This document shows, piece after piece, positions 51,801 through 64,000 of a DNA stretch of 64,000 nucleotides. The translations under genes and the position numbers were made by a program. The stretch spans positions 8,494,001-8,558,000 of the forward strand of contig CM082578.2 in NCBI GenBank assembly GCA_040954595.2, read 5' to 3'. The notes beneath the pieces were generated by a model. It was not told the DNA's origin, searched no databases, and saw nothing but the letters and a program-made list of their open reading frames with translations. This DNA comes from Balanoglossus misakiensis. Its lineage: Eukaryota; Hemichordata. The first letter of the stretch is position 1, and each line of letters starts with the position of its first letter.

Positions 51801-54800
51801 TTCGGTAAGTCAAAAAATTGTCATTTTTTGACGATTTTCATGAGCTATAACCCATGATTTTTATCAAAAAATGAAGAATTTTTGATGTTTCGGAAAGTCG
51901 AAAAATTGTCATTTTTTGACGATTTTCATGAGCTATAACCCATGATTTTTATCAAAAAATGAAGAATTTTTGATGTTTCGGAAAGTCGAAAAATTGTCAT
52001 TTTTTGACGATTTTCATGAGCTATAACCCATGATTTTTATCAAAAAATGAAGAATTTTTGATGTTTCGGAAAGTCGAAAAATTGTCATTTTTTGACGATT
52101 TTCATGAGCTATAACCCATGATTTTTATCAAAAAATGAAGAATTTTTGATGTTTCGGAAAGTCGAAAAATTGTCATTTTTGACGATTTTCATGAGCTATA
52201 ACCCATGATTTTTATCAAAAAATGAAGAATTTTTGATGTTTCGGAAAGTCGAAAAATTGTCAATTTTTGACGATTTTCATGAGCTATAACCCATGATTTT
52301 TATCAAAAAATGAAGAATTTTTGATGTTTCGGAAAGTCGAAAAATTGTCATTTTTTGACGATTTTCATGAGCTATAACCCATGATTTTTATCAAAAAATG
52401 AAGAATTTTTGATGTTTCGGAAAGTCGAAAAATTGTCATTTTTTGACGATTTTCATGAGCTATAACCCATGATTTTTATCAAAAAATGAAGAATTTTTGA
52501 TGTTTCGGAAAGTCGAAAAATTGTCATTTTTTGACGATTTTCATGGGCTATAACCCATGATTTTTATCAAAAAATGAAGAATTTTTGATGGTTCGGAAAG
52601 TCGAAAAATTGTCATTTTTTGACGATTTTCATGGGCTATAACCCATGATTTTTATCAAAAAATGAAGAATTTTTGATGTTTCGGAAAGTCGAAAAATTGT
52701 CATTTTTTGACGATTTTCATGAGCTATAACCCATGATTTTTATCAAAAAATGAAGAATTTTTGATGTTTCGGAAAGTCGAAAAATTGTCATTTTTTGACG
52801 ATTTTCATGAGCTATAACCCATGATTTTTATCAAAAATTGAAGAATTTATGATGTTTCGGAAAGTCGAAAAATTGTCATTTTTTGACGATTTTCATGAGC
52901 TATAACCCATGATTTTTATCAAAAAATGAAGAATTTTTGATGTTTCGGAAAGTCGAAAAATTGTCATTTTTTGACGATTTTCATGAGCTATAACCCATGA
53001 TTTTTATCAAAAAATGAAGAATTTTTGATGTTTCGGAAAGTCGAAAAATTGTCATTTTTTGACGATTTTCATGAGCTATAACCCATGATTTTTATCAAAA
53101 AATGAAGAATTTTTGATGTTTCGGAAAGTCGAAAAATTGTCATTTTTTGACGATTTTCATGAGCTATAACCCATGATTTTTATCAAAAAATGAAGAATTT
53201 TTGATGTTTCGGAAAGTCGAAAAATTGTCATTTTTTGACGATTTTCATGAGCTATAACCCATGCTTTTTATCAAAAAAATGAAGTATTTTTGATGTTTCG
53301 GAAAGTCGTAAAATTGTCATTTTTTGACGATTTTCATGAGCTATAACCCATGATTTTTATCAAAAAAATGAAGTATTTTTGATGTTTCGGAAAGTCGTAA
53401 AATTGTCATTTTTTGACGATTTTCATGAGCTATAACCCATGATTTTTATCAAAAAAATGAAGAATTTTTGATGTTTCGGAAAGTCGAAAAATTTTCATTT
53501 TTTGACGATTTTCATGAGCTATAACCCATGATTTTTATCAAAAAAATGAAGAATTTTTGATGTTTCGGAAAGTCGAAAAATTGTCATTTTTTGACGATTT
53601 TCATGAGCTATAACCCATGATTTTTATCAAAAAAATGAAGAATTTTTGATGTTTCGGAAAGTCGAAAAATTGTCATTTTTTGACGATTTTCATGAGCTAT
53701 AACCCATGATTTTTATCAAAAAAATGAAGAATTTTTGATGTTTCGGAAAGTCGAAAAATTGTCATTTTTTGACGATTTTCATGAGCTATAACCCATGATT
53801 TTTATCAAAAAATGAAGAATTTTTGATGTTTCGGAAAGTCGAAAAATTGTCATTTTTTGACGATTTTCATGAGCTATAACCCATGATTTTTATCAAAAAA
53901 TGAAGAATTTTTGATGTTTCGGAAAGTCGAAAAATTGTCATTTTTTGACGATTTTCATGGGCTATAACCCATGATTTTTATCAAAAAATGAAGAATTTTT
54001 GATGGTTCGGAAAGTCGAAAAATTGTCATTTTTTGACGATTTTCATGGGCTATAACCCATGATTTTTATCAAAAAATGAAGAATTTTTGATGTTTCGGAA
54101 AGTCGAAAAATTGTCATTTTTTGACGATTTTCATGAGCTATAACCCATGATTTTTATCAAAAAAATGAAGAATTTTTGATGTTTCGGAAAGTCGAAAAAT
54201 TGTCATTTTTTGACGATTTTCATGAGCTATAACCCATGATTTTTATCAAAAAATGAAGAATTTTTGATGTTTCGGAAAGTCGAAAAATTGTCATTTTTTG
54301 ACGATTTTCATGAGCTATAACCCATGATTTTTATCAAAAAATGAAGAATTTTTGATGTTTCGGAAAGTCGAAAAATTGTCATTTTTTGACGATTTTCATG
54401 AGCTATAACCCATGATTTTTATCAAAAAATGAAGAATTTTTGATGTTTCGGAAAGTCGAAAAATTGTCATTTTTTGACGATTTTCATGAGCTATAACCCA
54501 TGATTTTTATCAAAAAATGAAGAATTTTTGATGTTTCGGAAAGTCGAAAAATTGTCATTTTTTGACGATTTTCATGAGCTATAACCCATGATTTTTATCA
54601 AAAAATGAAGAATTTTTGATGTTTCGGAAAGTCGAAAAATTGTCATTTTTTGACGATTTTCATGAGCTATAACCCATGATTTTTATCAAAAAAATGAAGT
54701 ATTTTTGATGTTTCGGAAAGTCGTAAAATTGTCATTTTTTGACGATTTTCATGAGCTATAACCCATGATTTTTATCAAAAAAATGAAGAATTTTTGATGT

Positions 54801-57800
54801 TTCGGAAAGTCGAAAAATTTTCATTTTTTGACGATTTTCATGAGCTATAACCCATGATTTTTATCAAAAAAATGAAGAATTTTTGATGTTTCGGAAAGTC
54901 GAAAAATTGTCATTTTTTGACGATTTTCATGAGCTATAACCCATGATTTTTATCAAAAAAATGAAGAATTTTTGATGTTTCGGAAAGTCGAAAAATTGTC
55001 ATTTTTTGACGATTTTCATGAGCTATAACCCATGATTTTTATCAAAAAAATGAAGAATTTTTGATGTTTCGGAAAGTCGAAAAATTGTCATTTTTTGACG
55101 ATTTTCATGGGCTATAACCCATGATTTTTATCAAAAAATGAAGAATTTTTGATGTTTCGGAAAGTCGAAAAATTGTCATTTTTTGACGATTTTCATGGGC
55201 TATAACCCATGATTTTTATCAAAAAATGAAGAATTTTTGATGGTTCGGAAAGTCGAAAAATTGTCATTTTTTGACGATTTTCATGGGCTATAACCCATGA
55301 TTTTTATCAAAAAATGAAGAATTTTTGATGGTTCGGAAAGTCGAAAAATTGTCATTTTTTGACGATTTTCATGGGCTATAACCCATGATTTTTATCAAAA
55401 AATGAAGAATTTTTGATGTTTCAGAAAGTCGAAAAATTGTCATTTTTTGACGATTTTCATGAGCTATAACCCATGATTTTTATCAAAAAATGAAGAATTT
55501 TTGATGTTTCGGAAAGTCGAAAAATTGTCATTTTTTGACGATTTTCATGAGCTATAACCCATGATTTTTATCAAAAAATGAAGAATTTTTGATGTTTCGG
55601 AAAGTCGAAAAATTGTCATTTTTTGACGATTTTCATGAGCTATAACCCATGATTTTTATCAAAAAATGAAGAATTTTTGATGTTTCGGAAAGTCGAAAAA
55701 TTGTCATTTTTTGACGATTTTCATGAGCTATAACCCATGATTTTTATCAAAAAAATGAAGTATTTTTGATGTTTCGGAAAGTCGTAAAATTGTCATTTTT
55801 TGACGATTTTCATGAGCTATAACCCATGATTTTTATCAAAAAAATGAAGAATTTTTGATGTTTCGGAAAGTCGAAAAATTTTCATTTTTTGACGATTTTC
55901 ATGAGCTATAACCCATGATTTTTATCAAAAAAATGAAGAATTTTTGATGTTTCGGAAAGTCGAAAAATTGTCATTTTTTGACGATTTTCATGAGCTATAA
56001 CCCATGATTTTTATCAAAAAAATGAAGAATTTTTGATGTTTCGGAAAGTCGAAAAATTGTCATTTTTTGACGATTTTCATGAGCTATAACCCATGATTTT
56101 TATCAAAAAATGAAGAATTTTTGATGTTTCGGAAAGTCGAAAAATTGTCATTTTTTGACGATTTTCATGGGCTATAACCCATGATTTTTATCAAAAAATG
56201 AAGAATTTTTGATGTTTCGGAAAGTCGAAAAATTGTCATTTTTTGACGATTTTCATGGGCTATAACCCATGATTTTTATCAAAAAATGAAGAATTTTTGA
56301 TGGTTCGGAAAGTCGAAAAATTGTCATTTTTTGACGATTTTCATGGGCTATAACCCATGATTTTTATCAAAAAATGAAGAATTTTTGATGGTTCGGAAAG
56401 TCGAAAAATTGTCATTTTTTGACGATTTTCATGGGCTATAACCCATGATTTTTATCAAAAAATGAAGAATTTTTGATGTTTCAGAAAGTCGAAAAATTGT
56501 CATTTTTTGACGATTTTCATGAGCTATAACCCATGATTTTTATCAAAAAATGAAGAATTTTTGATGTTTCGGAAAGTCGAAAAATTGTCATTTTTTGACG
56601 ATTTTCATGAGCTATAACCCATGATTTTTATCAAAAAATGAAGAATTTTTGATGTTTCGGAAAGTCGAAAAATTGTCATTTTTTGACGATTTTCATGAGC
56701 TATAACCCATGATTTTTATCAAAAAATGAAGAATTTTTGATGTTTCGGAAAGTCGAAAAATTGTCATTTTTTGACGATTTTCATGAGCTATAACCCATGA
56801 TTTTTATCAAAAAATGGAGAATTTTTGATGTTTCGGAAAGTCGAAAAATTGTCATTTTTTGACGATTTTCATGAGCTATAACCCATGATTTTTATCAAAA
56901 AATGAAGAATTTTTGATGTTTCGGAAAGTCGAAAAATTGTCATTTTTTGACGATTTTCATGAGCTATAACCCATGATTTTTATCAAAAAATGAAGAATTT
57001 TTGATGTTTCGGAAAGTCGAAAAATTGTCATTTTTTGACGATTTTCATGAGCTATAACCCATGATTTTTATCAAAAAATGAAGAATTTTTGATGGTTCGG
57101 AAAGTCGAAAAATTGTCATTTTTTGACGATTTTCATGAGCTATAACCCATGATTTTTATCAAAAAATGAAGAATTTTTGATGGTTCGGAAAGTCGAAAAA
57201 TTGTCATTTTTTGACGATTTTCATGGGCTATAACCCATGATTTTTATCAAAAAATGAAGAATTTTTGATGTTTCGGAAAGTCGAAAAATTGTCATTTTTT
57301 GACGATTTTCATGAGCTATAACCCATGATTTTTATCAAAAAATGAAGAATTTTTGATGTTTCGGAAAGTCGAAAAATTGTCATTTTTTGACGATTTTCAT
57401 GAGCTATAACCCATGATTTTTATCAAAAAATGAAGAATTTTTGATGTTTCGGAAAGTCGAAAAATTGTCATTTTTTGACGATTTTCATGAGCTATAACCC
57501 ATGATTTTTATCAAAAATTGAAGAATTTATGATGTTTCGGAAAGTCGAAAAATTGTCATTTTTTGACGATTTTCATGAGCTATAATCCATGATTTTTATC
57601 AAAAAATGGAGAATTTTTGATGTTTCGGAAAGTCGAAAAATTGTCATTTTTGACGATTTTCATGAGCTATAACCCATGATTTATATCAAAAAATGAAGAA
57701 TTTTTGATGTTTCGGAAAGTCGAAAAATTGTCATTTTTTGACGATTTTCATGAGCTATAACCCATGATTTTTATCAAAAAAATGAAGTATTTTTGATGTT

Positions 57801-60800
57801 TCGGAAAGTCGTAAAATTGTCATTTTTTGACGATTTTCATGAGCTATAACCCATGATTTTTATCAAAAAAATGAAGAATTTTTGATGTTTCGGAAAGTCG
57901 TAAAATTGTCATTTTTTGACGATTTTCATGAGCTATAACCCATGATTTTTATCAAAAAATGAAGAATTTTTGATGTTTCGGAAAGTCGAAAAATTGTCAT
58001 TTTTTGACGATTTTCATGAGCTATAACCCATGATTTTTATCAAAAAATGAAGAATTTTTGATGTTTCGGAAAGTCGAAAAATTGTCATTTTTTGACGATT
58101 TTCATGAGCTATAAGCCATGATTTTTATCAAAAAATGAAGAATTTTTGATGGTTCGGAAAGTCGAAAAATTGTCATTTTTGACGATTTTCATGGGCTATA
58201 ACCCATGATTTTTATCAAAAAAAGAAGAATTTTTGATGGTTCGGAAAGTCGAAAAATTGTCATTTTTTGACGATTTTCATGGGCTATAACCCATGATTTT
58301 TATCAAAAAATGAAGAATTTTTGATGTTTCGGAAAGTCGAAAAATTGTCATTTTTTGACGATTTTCATGAGCTATAACCCATGATTTTTATCAAAAAATG
58401 AAGAATTTTTGATGTTTCGGAAAGTCGAAAAATTGTCATTTTTTGACGATTTTCATGAGCTATAACCCATGATTTTATCAAAAATTGAAGAATTTATGAT
58501 GTTTCGGAAAGTCGAAAAATTGTCATTTTTTTGACGATTTTCATGAGCTATAACCCATGATTTTTATCAAAAAATGGAGAATTTTTGATGTTTCGGAAAG
58601 TCGAAAAATTGTCATTTTTTGACGATTTTCATGAGCTATAACCCATGATTTTTATCAAAAATGAAGAATTTTTGATGTTTCGGAAAGTCGAAAAATTGTC
58701 ATTTTTTGACGATTTTCATGAGCTATAACCCATGATTTTTATCAAAAAATGAAGAATTTTTGATGTTTCGGAAAGTCGAAAAATTGTCATTTTTTGACGA
58801 TTTTCATGAGCTATAACCCATGATTTTTATCAAAAAATGAAGAATTTTTGATGTTTCGGAAAGTCGAAAAATTGTCATTTTTTGACGATTTTCATGAGCT
58901 ATAACCCCATGATTTTTATCAAAAAATGAAGAATTTTTGATGTTTCGGAAAGTCGAAAAATTGTCATTTTTTGACGATTTTCATGAGCTATAACCCATGA
59001 TTTTTATCAAAAATTGAAGAATTTATGATGTTTCGGAAAGTCGAAAAATTGTCATTTTTTGACGATTTTCATGAGCTATAACCCATGATTTTTATCAAAA
59101 AATGGAGAATTTTTGATGTTTCGGAAAGTCGAAAAATTGTCATTTTTTGACGATTTTCATGAGCTATAACCCATGATTTTTATCAAAAAATGAAGAATTT
59201 TTGATGTTTCGGGAAAGTCGAAAAATTGTCATTTTTTGACGATTTTCATGAGCTATAACCCATGATTTTTATCAAAAAATGAAGAATTTTTGATGTTTCG
59301 GAAAGTCGAAAAATTGTCATTTTTTGACGATTTTCATGAGCTATAACCCATGATTTTTATCAAAAAATGAAGAATTTTTGATGTTTCGGAAAGTCGAAAA
59401 ATTGTCATTTTTTGACGATTTTCATGAGCTATAACCCATGATTTTTATCAAAAAATGAAGAATTTTTGATGTTTCGGAAAGTCGAAAAATTGTCATTTTT
59501 TGACGATTTTCATGAGCTATAACCCATGATTTTTATCAAAAAATGAAGAATTTTTGATGTTTCGGAAAGTCGAAAAATTGTCATTTTTTGACGATTTTCA
59601 TGAGCTATAACCCATGATTTTTATCAAAAAATGAAGAATTTTTGATGTTTCGGAAAGTCGAAAAATTGTCATTTTTTGACGATTTTCATGAGCTATAACC
59701 CATGATTTTTATCAAAAAATGAAGAATTTTTGATGGTTCGGAAAGTCGAAAAATTGTCATTTTTTGACGATTTTCATGGGCTATAACCCATGATTTTTAT
59801 CAAAAATGAAGAATTTTTGATGTTTCGGAAAGTCGAAAAATTGTCATTTTTTGACGATTTTCATGAGCTATAACCCATGATTTTTATCAAAAAATGAAGA
59901 ATTTTTGATGTTTCGGAAAGTCGAAAAATTGTCATTTTTTGACGATTTTCATGAGCTATAACCCATGATTTTTATCAAAAAATGAAGAATTTTTGATGTT
60001 TCGGAAAGTCGAAAAATTGTCATTTTTTGACGATTTTCATGAGCTATAACCCATGATTTTTATCAAAAATTGAAGAATTTATGATGTTTCGGAAAGTCGA
60101 AAAATTGTCATTTTTTGACGATTTTCATGAGCTATAATCCATGATTTTTATCAAAAAATGGAGAATTTTTGATGTTTCGGAAAGTCGAAAAATTGTCATT
60201 TTTTGACGATTTTCATGAGCTATAACCCATGATTTATATCAAAAAATGAAGAATTTTTGATGTTTCGGAAAGTCGAAAAATTGTCATTTTTTGACGATTT
60301 TCATGAGCTATAACCCATGATTTTTATCAAAAAAATGAAGTATTTTTGATGTTTCGGAAAGTCGTAAAATTGTCATTTTTTGACGATTTTCATGAGCTAT
60401 AACCCATGATTTTTATCAAAAAAATGAAGAATTTTTGATGTTTCGGAAAGTCGTAAAATTGTCATTTTTTGACGATTTTCATGAGCTATAACCCATGATT
60501 TTTATCAAAAAAATGAAGAATTTTTGATGTTTCGGAAAGTCGAAAAATTGTCATTTTTTGACGATTTTCATGAGCTATAACCCATGATTTTTTATCAAAA
60601 AATGAAGAATTTTTGATGTTTCGGAAAGTCGAAAAATTGTCATTTTTTGACGATCTTCATGAGCTATAAGCCATGATTTTTATCAAAAAATGAAGAATTT
60701 TTGATGGTTCGGAAAGTCGAAAAATTGTCATTTTTTGACGATTTTCATGGGCTATAACCCATGATTTTTATCAAAAAAGAAGAATTTTTGATGGTTCGGA

Positions 60801-63800
60801 AAGTCGAAAAATTGTCATTTTTTGACGATTTTCATGGGCTATAACCCATGATTTTTATCAAAAAATGAAGAATTTTTGATGTTTCGGAAAGTCGAAAAAT
60901 TGTCATTTTTTGACGATTTTCATGAGCTATAACCCATGATTTTTATCAAAAAATGAAGAATTTTTGATGTTTCGGAAAGTCGAAAAATTGTCATTTTTTG
61001 ACGATTTTCATGAGCTATAACCCATGATTTTTATCAAAAATTGAAGAATTTATGATGTTTCGGAAAGTCGAAAAATTGTCATTTTTTGACGATTTTCATG
61101 AGCTATAACCCATGATTTTTATCAAAAAATGGAGAATTTTTGATGTTTCGGAAAGTCGAAAAATTGTCATTTTTTGACGATTTTCATGAGCTATAACCCA
61201 TGATTTTTATCAAAAAATGAAGAATTTTTGATGTTTCGGAAAGTCGAAAAATTGTCATTTTTTGACGATTTTCATGAGCTATAACCCATGATTTTTATCA
61301 AAAAATGAAGAATTTTTGATGTTTCGGAAAGTCGAAAAATTGTCATTTTTTGACGATTTTCATGAGCTATAACCCATGATTTTTATCAAAAAATGAAGAA
61401 TTTTTGATGTTTCGGAAAGTCGAAAAATTGTCATTTTTTGACGATTTTCATGAGCTATAACCCATGATTTTTATCAAAAAATGAAGAATTTTTGATGTTT
61501 CGGAAAGTCGAAAAATTGTCATTTTTTGACGATTTTCATGAGCTATAACCCATGATTTTTATCAAAAAATGAAGAATTTTTGATGTTTCGGAAAGTCGAA
61601 AAATTGTCATTTTTTGACGATTTTCATGAGCTATAACCCATGATTTTTATCAAAAAATGAAGAATTTTTGATGTTTCGGAAAGTCGAAAAATTGTCATTT
61701 TTTGACGATTTTCATGAGCTATAACCCATGATTTTTATCAAAAAATGAAGAATTTTTGATGTTTCGGAAAGTCGAAAAATTGTCATTTTTTGACGATTTT
61801 CATGAGCTATAACCCATGATTTTTATCAAAAAATGAAGAATTTTTGATGTTTCGGAAAGTCGAAAAATTGTCATTTTTTGACGATTTTCATGAGCTATAA
61901 CCCATGATTTTTATCAAAAAATGAAGAATTTTTGATGTTTCGGAAAGTCGAAAAATTGTCATTTTTTGACGATTTTCATGAGCTATAACCCATGATTTTT
62001 ATCAAAAAATGAAGAATTTTTGATGTTTCGGAAAGTCGAAAAATTGTCATTTTTTGACGATTTTCATGGGCTATAACCCATGATTTTTATCAAAAAATGA
62101 AGAATTTTTGATGTTTCGGAAAGTCGAAAAATTGTCATTTTTTGACGATTTTCATGGGCTATAACCCATGATTTTTATCAAAAAATGAAGAATTTTTGAT
62201 GTTTCGGAAAGTCGAAAAATTGTCATTTTTTGACGATTTTCATGAGCTATAACCCATGATTTTTATCAAAAAATGAAGAATTTTTGATGTTTCGGAAAGT
62301 CGAAAAATTGTCATTTTTTGACGATTTTCATGGGCTATAACCCATGATTTTTATCAAAAAATGAAGAATTTTTGATGTTTCGGAAAGTCGAAAAATTGTC
62401 ATTTTTTGACGATTTTCATGAGCTATAACCCATGATTTTTATCAAAAAATGAAGAATTTTTGATGTTTCGGAAAGTCGAAAAATTGTCATTTTTTGACGA
62501 TTTTCATGAGCTATAACCCATGATTTTTATCGAAAAATGAAGAATTTTTGATGTTTCGGAAAGTCGAAAAATTGTCATTTTTTGACGATTTTCATGAGCT
62601 ATAACCCATGATTTTTATCAAAAATTGAAGAATTTATGATGTTTCGGAAAGTCGAAAAATTGTCATTTTTTGACGATTTTCATGAGCTATAATCCATGAT
62701 TTTTATCAAAAAATGGAGAATTTTTGATGTTTCGGAAAGTCGAAAAATTGTCATTTTTTGACGATTTTCATGAGCTATAACCCATGATTTTTATCAAAAA
62801 ATGAAGAATTTTTAATGGTTCGGAAAGTCGAAAAATTGTCATTTTTTGACGATTTTCATGGGCTATAACCCATGATTTTTATCAAAAAATGAAGAATTTT
62901 TGATGTTTCGGAAAGTCGAAAAATTGTCATTTTTTGACGATTTTCATGAGCTATAACCCATGATTTTTATCAAAAAATGAAGAATTTTTGATGTTTCGGA
63001 AAGTCGAAAAATTGTCATTTTTTGACGATTTTCATGAGCTATAATCCATGATTTTTATCAAAAAATGGAGAATTTTTGATGTTTCGGAAAGTCGAAAAAT
63101 TGTCATTTTTTGACGATTTTCATGAGCTATAACCCATGATTTTTATCAAAAAATGAAGAATTTTTGATGTTTCGGAAAGTCGAAAAATTGTCATTTTTTG
63201 ACGATTTTCATGAGCTATAACCCATGATTTTTATCAAAAAAATGAAGAATTTTTGATGTTTCGGAAAGTCGAAAAATTGTCATTTTTTGACGATTTTCAT
63301 GAGCTATAACCCATGATTTTTATCAAAAAATGAAGAATTTTTGATGTTTCGGAAAGTCGAAAAATTGTCATTTTTTGACGATTTTCATGAGCTATAACCC
63401 ATGATTTTTATCAAAAAATGAAGAATTTTTGATGTTTCGGAAAGTCGAAAAATTGTCATTTTTTGACGATTTTCATGAGCTATAACCCATGATTTTTATC
63501 AAAAAATGAAGAATTTTTGATGTTTCGGAAAGTCGAAAAATTGTCATTTTTTGACGATTTTCATGAGCTATAACCCATGATTTTTATCAAAAAATGAAGA
63601 ATTTTTGATGTTTCGGAAAGTCGAAAAATTGTCATTTTTTGACGATTTTCATGAGCTATAACCCATGATTTTTATCAAAAAATGAAGAATTTTTGATGTT
63701 TCGGAAAGTCGAAAAATTGTCATTTTTTGACGATTTTCATGAGCTATAACCCATGATTTTTTTCAAAAAATGAAGAATTTTTGATGTTTCGGAAAGTCGT

Positions 63801-64000
63801 AAAATTGTCATTTTTTGACGATTTTCATGAGCTATAACCCATGATTTTTATCAAAAAAATGAAGAATTTTTGATGTTTCGGAAAGTCGAAAAATTGTCAT
63901 TTTTTGACGATTTTCATGAGCTATAACCCATGATTTTTATCAAAAAATGAAGAATTTTAGATGTTTCGGAAAGTCGAAAAATTGTCATTTTTTGACGATT
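45836..64000 (+). repeat. Large 88-bp satellite array, at least 18 kb, ~206 copies
   Basis: Direct reading shows an 88-bp unit repeated head to tail from 45836 to the end of the window, where the array is still running. Landmarks in each unit are CATGAGCTATAACCCATGAT, TTTCGGAAAGTCG and GTCATTTTTTGACGATTTTC. The unit has two inverted repeats: GTCA-TTTTT-TGAC, and ATTTTT-ATCG-AAAAAT in one subfamily. Edge copies (45836-46300) are the most divergent and match the small array at 40467. From ~46750 to 51410 most units read TATCGAAAAATG; from ~51420 on almost all read TATCAAAAAATG. One-base length changes in A or T runs are common. Higher-order repeats are visible. No open frame of note exists inside. 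Its position suggests heterochromatic or pericentromeric-like DNA, but this is inference. Confidence 0.97.
54661..56781 (+). repeat. Tandem pair of 12-unit higher-order repeats (2 x ~1.06 kb)
   Basis: Units 54661-55721 and 55722-56781 carry the same order of variants: GAAGTATTT with GTCGTAAAATT, then ATTTTCATT, normal units, two GGGCTATAA units, two GATGGTTCGG units, one TTTCAGAAAG unit, then three normal units. This shows a recent duplication of a 12-mer block. Confidence 0.85.

Noticed and set aside
45836-64000. Regular repeat array that might be read as a CRISPR locus
   Set aside because: Whole 88-bp units repeat head to tail with no unique spacers, in a eukaryotic setting with introns; it is satellite DNA.

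Overview
The window is nuclear DNA from an animal. Every recognisable gene is split into exons with GT-AG introns, coding density is low, there are many microsatellites, and the last 18 kb is satellite DNA. The gene content (nicolin-1, Pierce, an NWD1-type NACHT/WD40 protein, an mGluR-family receptor) and the frequent 'taggcct' words in non-coding DNA suggest an invertebrate deuterostome such as a hemichordate, echinoderm or lancelet. The species cannot be fixed from this sequence alone.

Layout, left to right. (1) 124-3866, plus: a four-exon, ~850-aa protein of unknown family with a 24-codon pure CAA polyglutamine run. (2) 4388-6732, minus: a four-exon BLVRB-like NAD(P)H-dependent reductase, convergent with gene 1. 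(3) 7803-11094, plus: a three-exon class C GPCR of the metabotropic glutamate receptor type whose side-chain-carboxylate contacts appear to be lost. (4) 13219-27754, plus: a 25-exon NWD1-like protein (DUF4062-like region, NACHT ATPase, WD40 propeller). (5) 20421-23271, plus: a separate six-exon, truncated anoctamin-like membrane protein lying wholly inside intron 18 of gene 4. (6) 28628-30503, minus: a four-exon secreted, cysteine-rich, probably GPI-anchored orphan. (7) 35248-37002, minus: PIERCE1/2. (8) 37530-39668, plus: NICN1. Genes 7 and 8 are head to head with about 530 bp between start codons, and both products act on microtubules, so a shared promoter is plausible.

From 40.4 kb on the DNA is repeat-dominated. 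Five copies of an 88-bp repeat (40467-40866) are followed by about 5 kb holding a possible spliced transcript with duplicated exons and a six-copy ~130-bp tandem repeat. Then comes a very long array of the same 88-bp repeat in the opposite orientation (45836 to the window end, about 206 copies). The small and large arrays face each other and stop at the same point of the repeat unit. That suggests the satellite grew out of the inverted ends of a foldback-like element, or that an old array was inverted. The big array has subfamilies and higher-order repeats (12-mer, 6-mer and 29-mer spacing).

Exon boundaries were worked out by hand from splice sites, reading phase and protein continuity. All phases close, but no transcript evidence was available.
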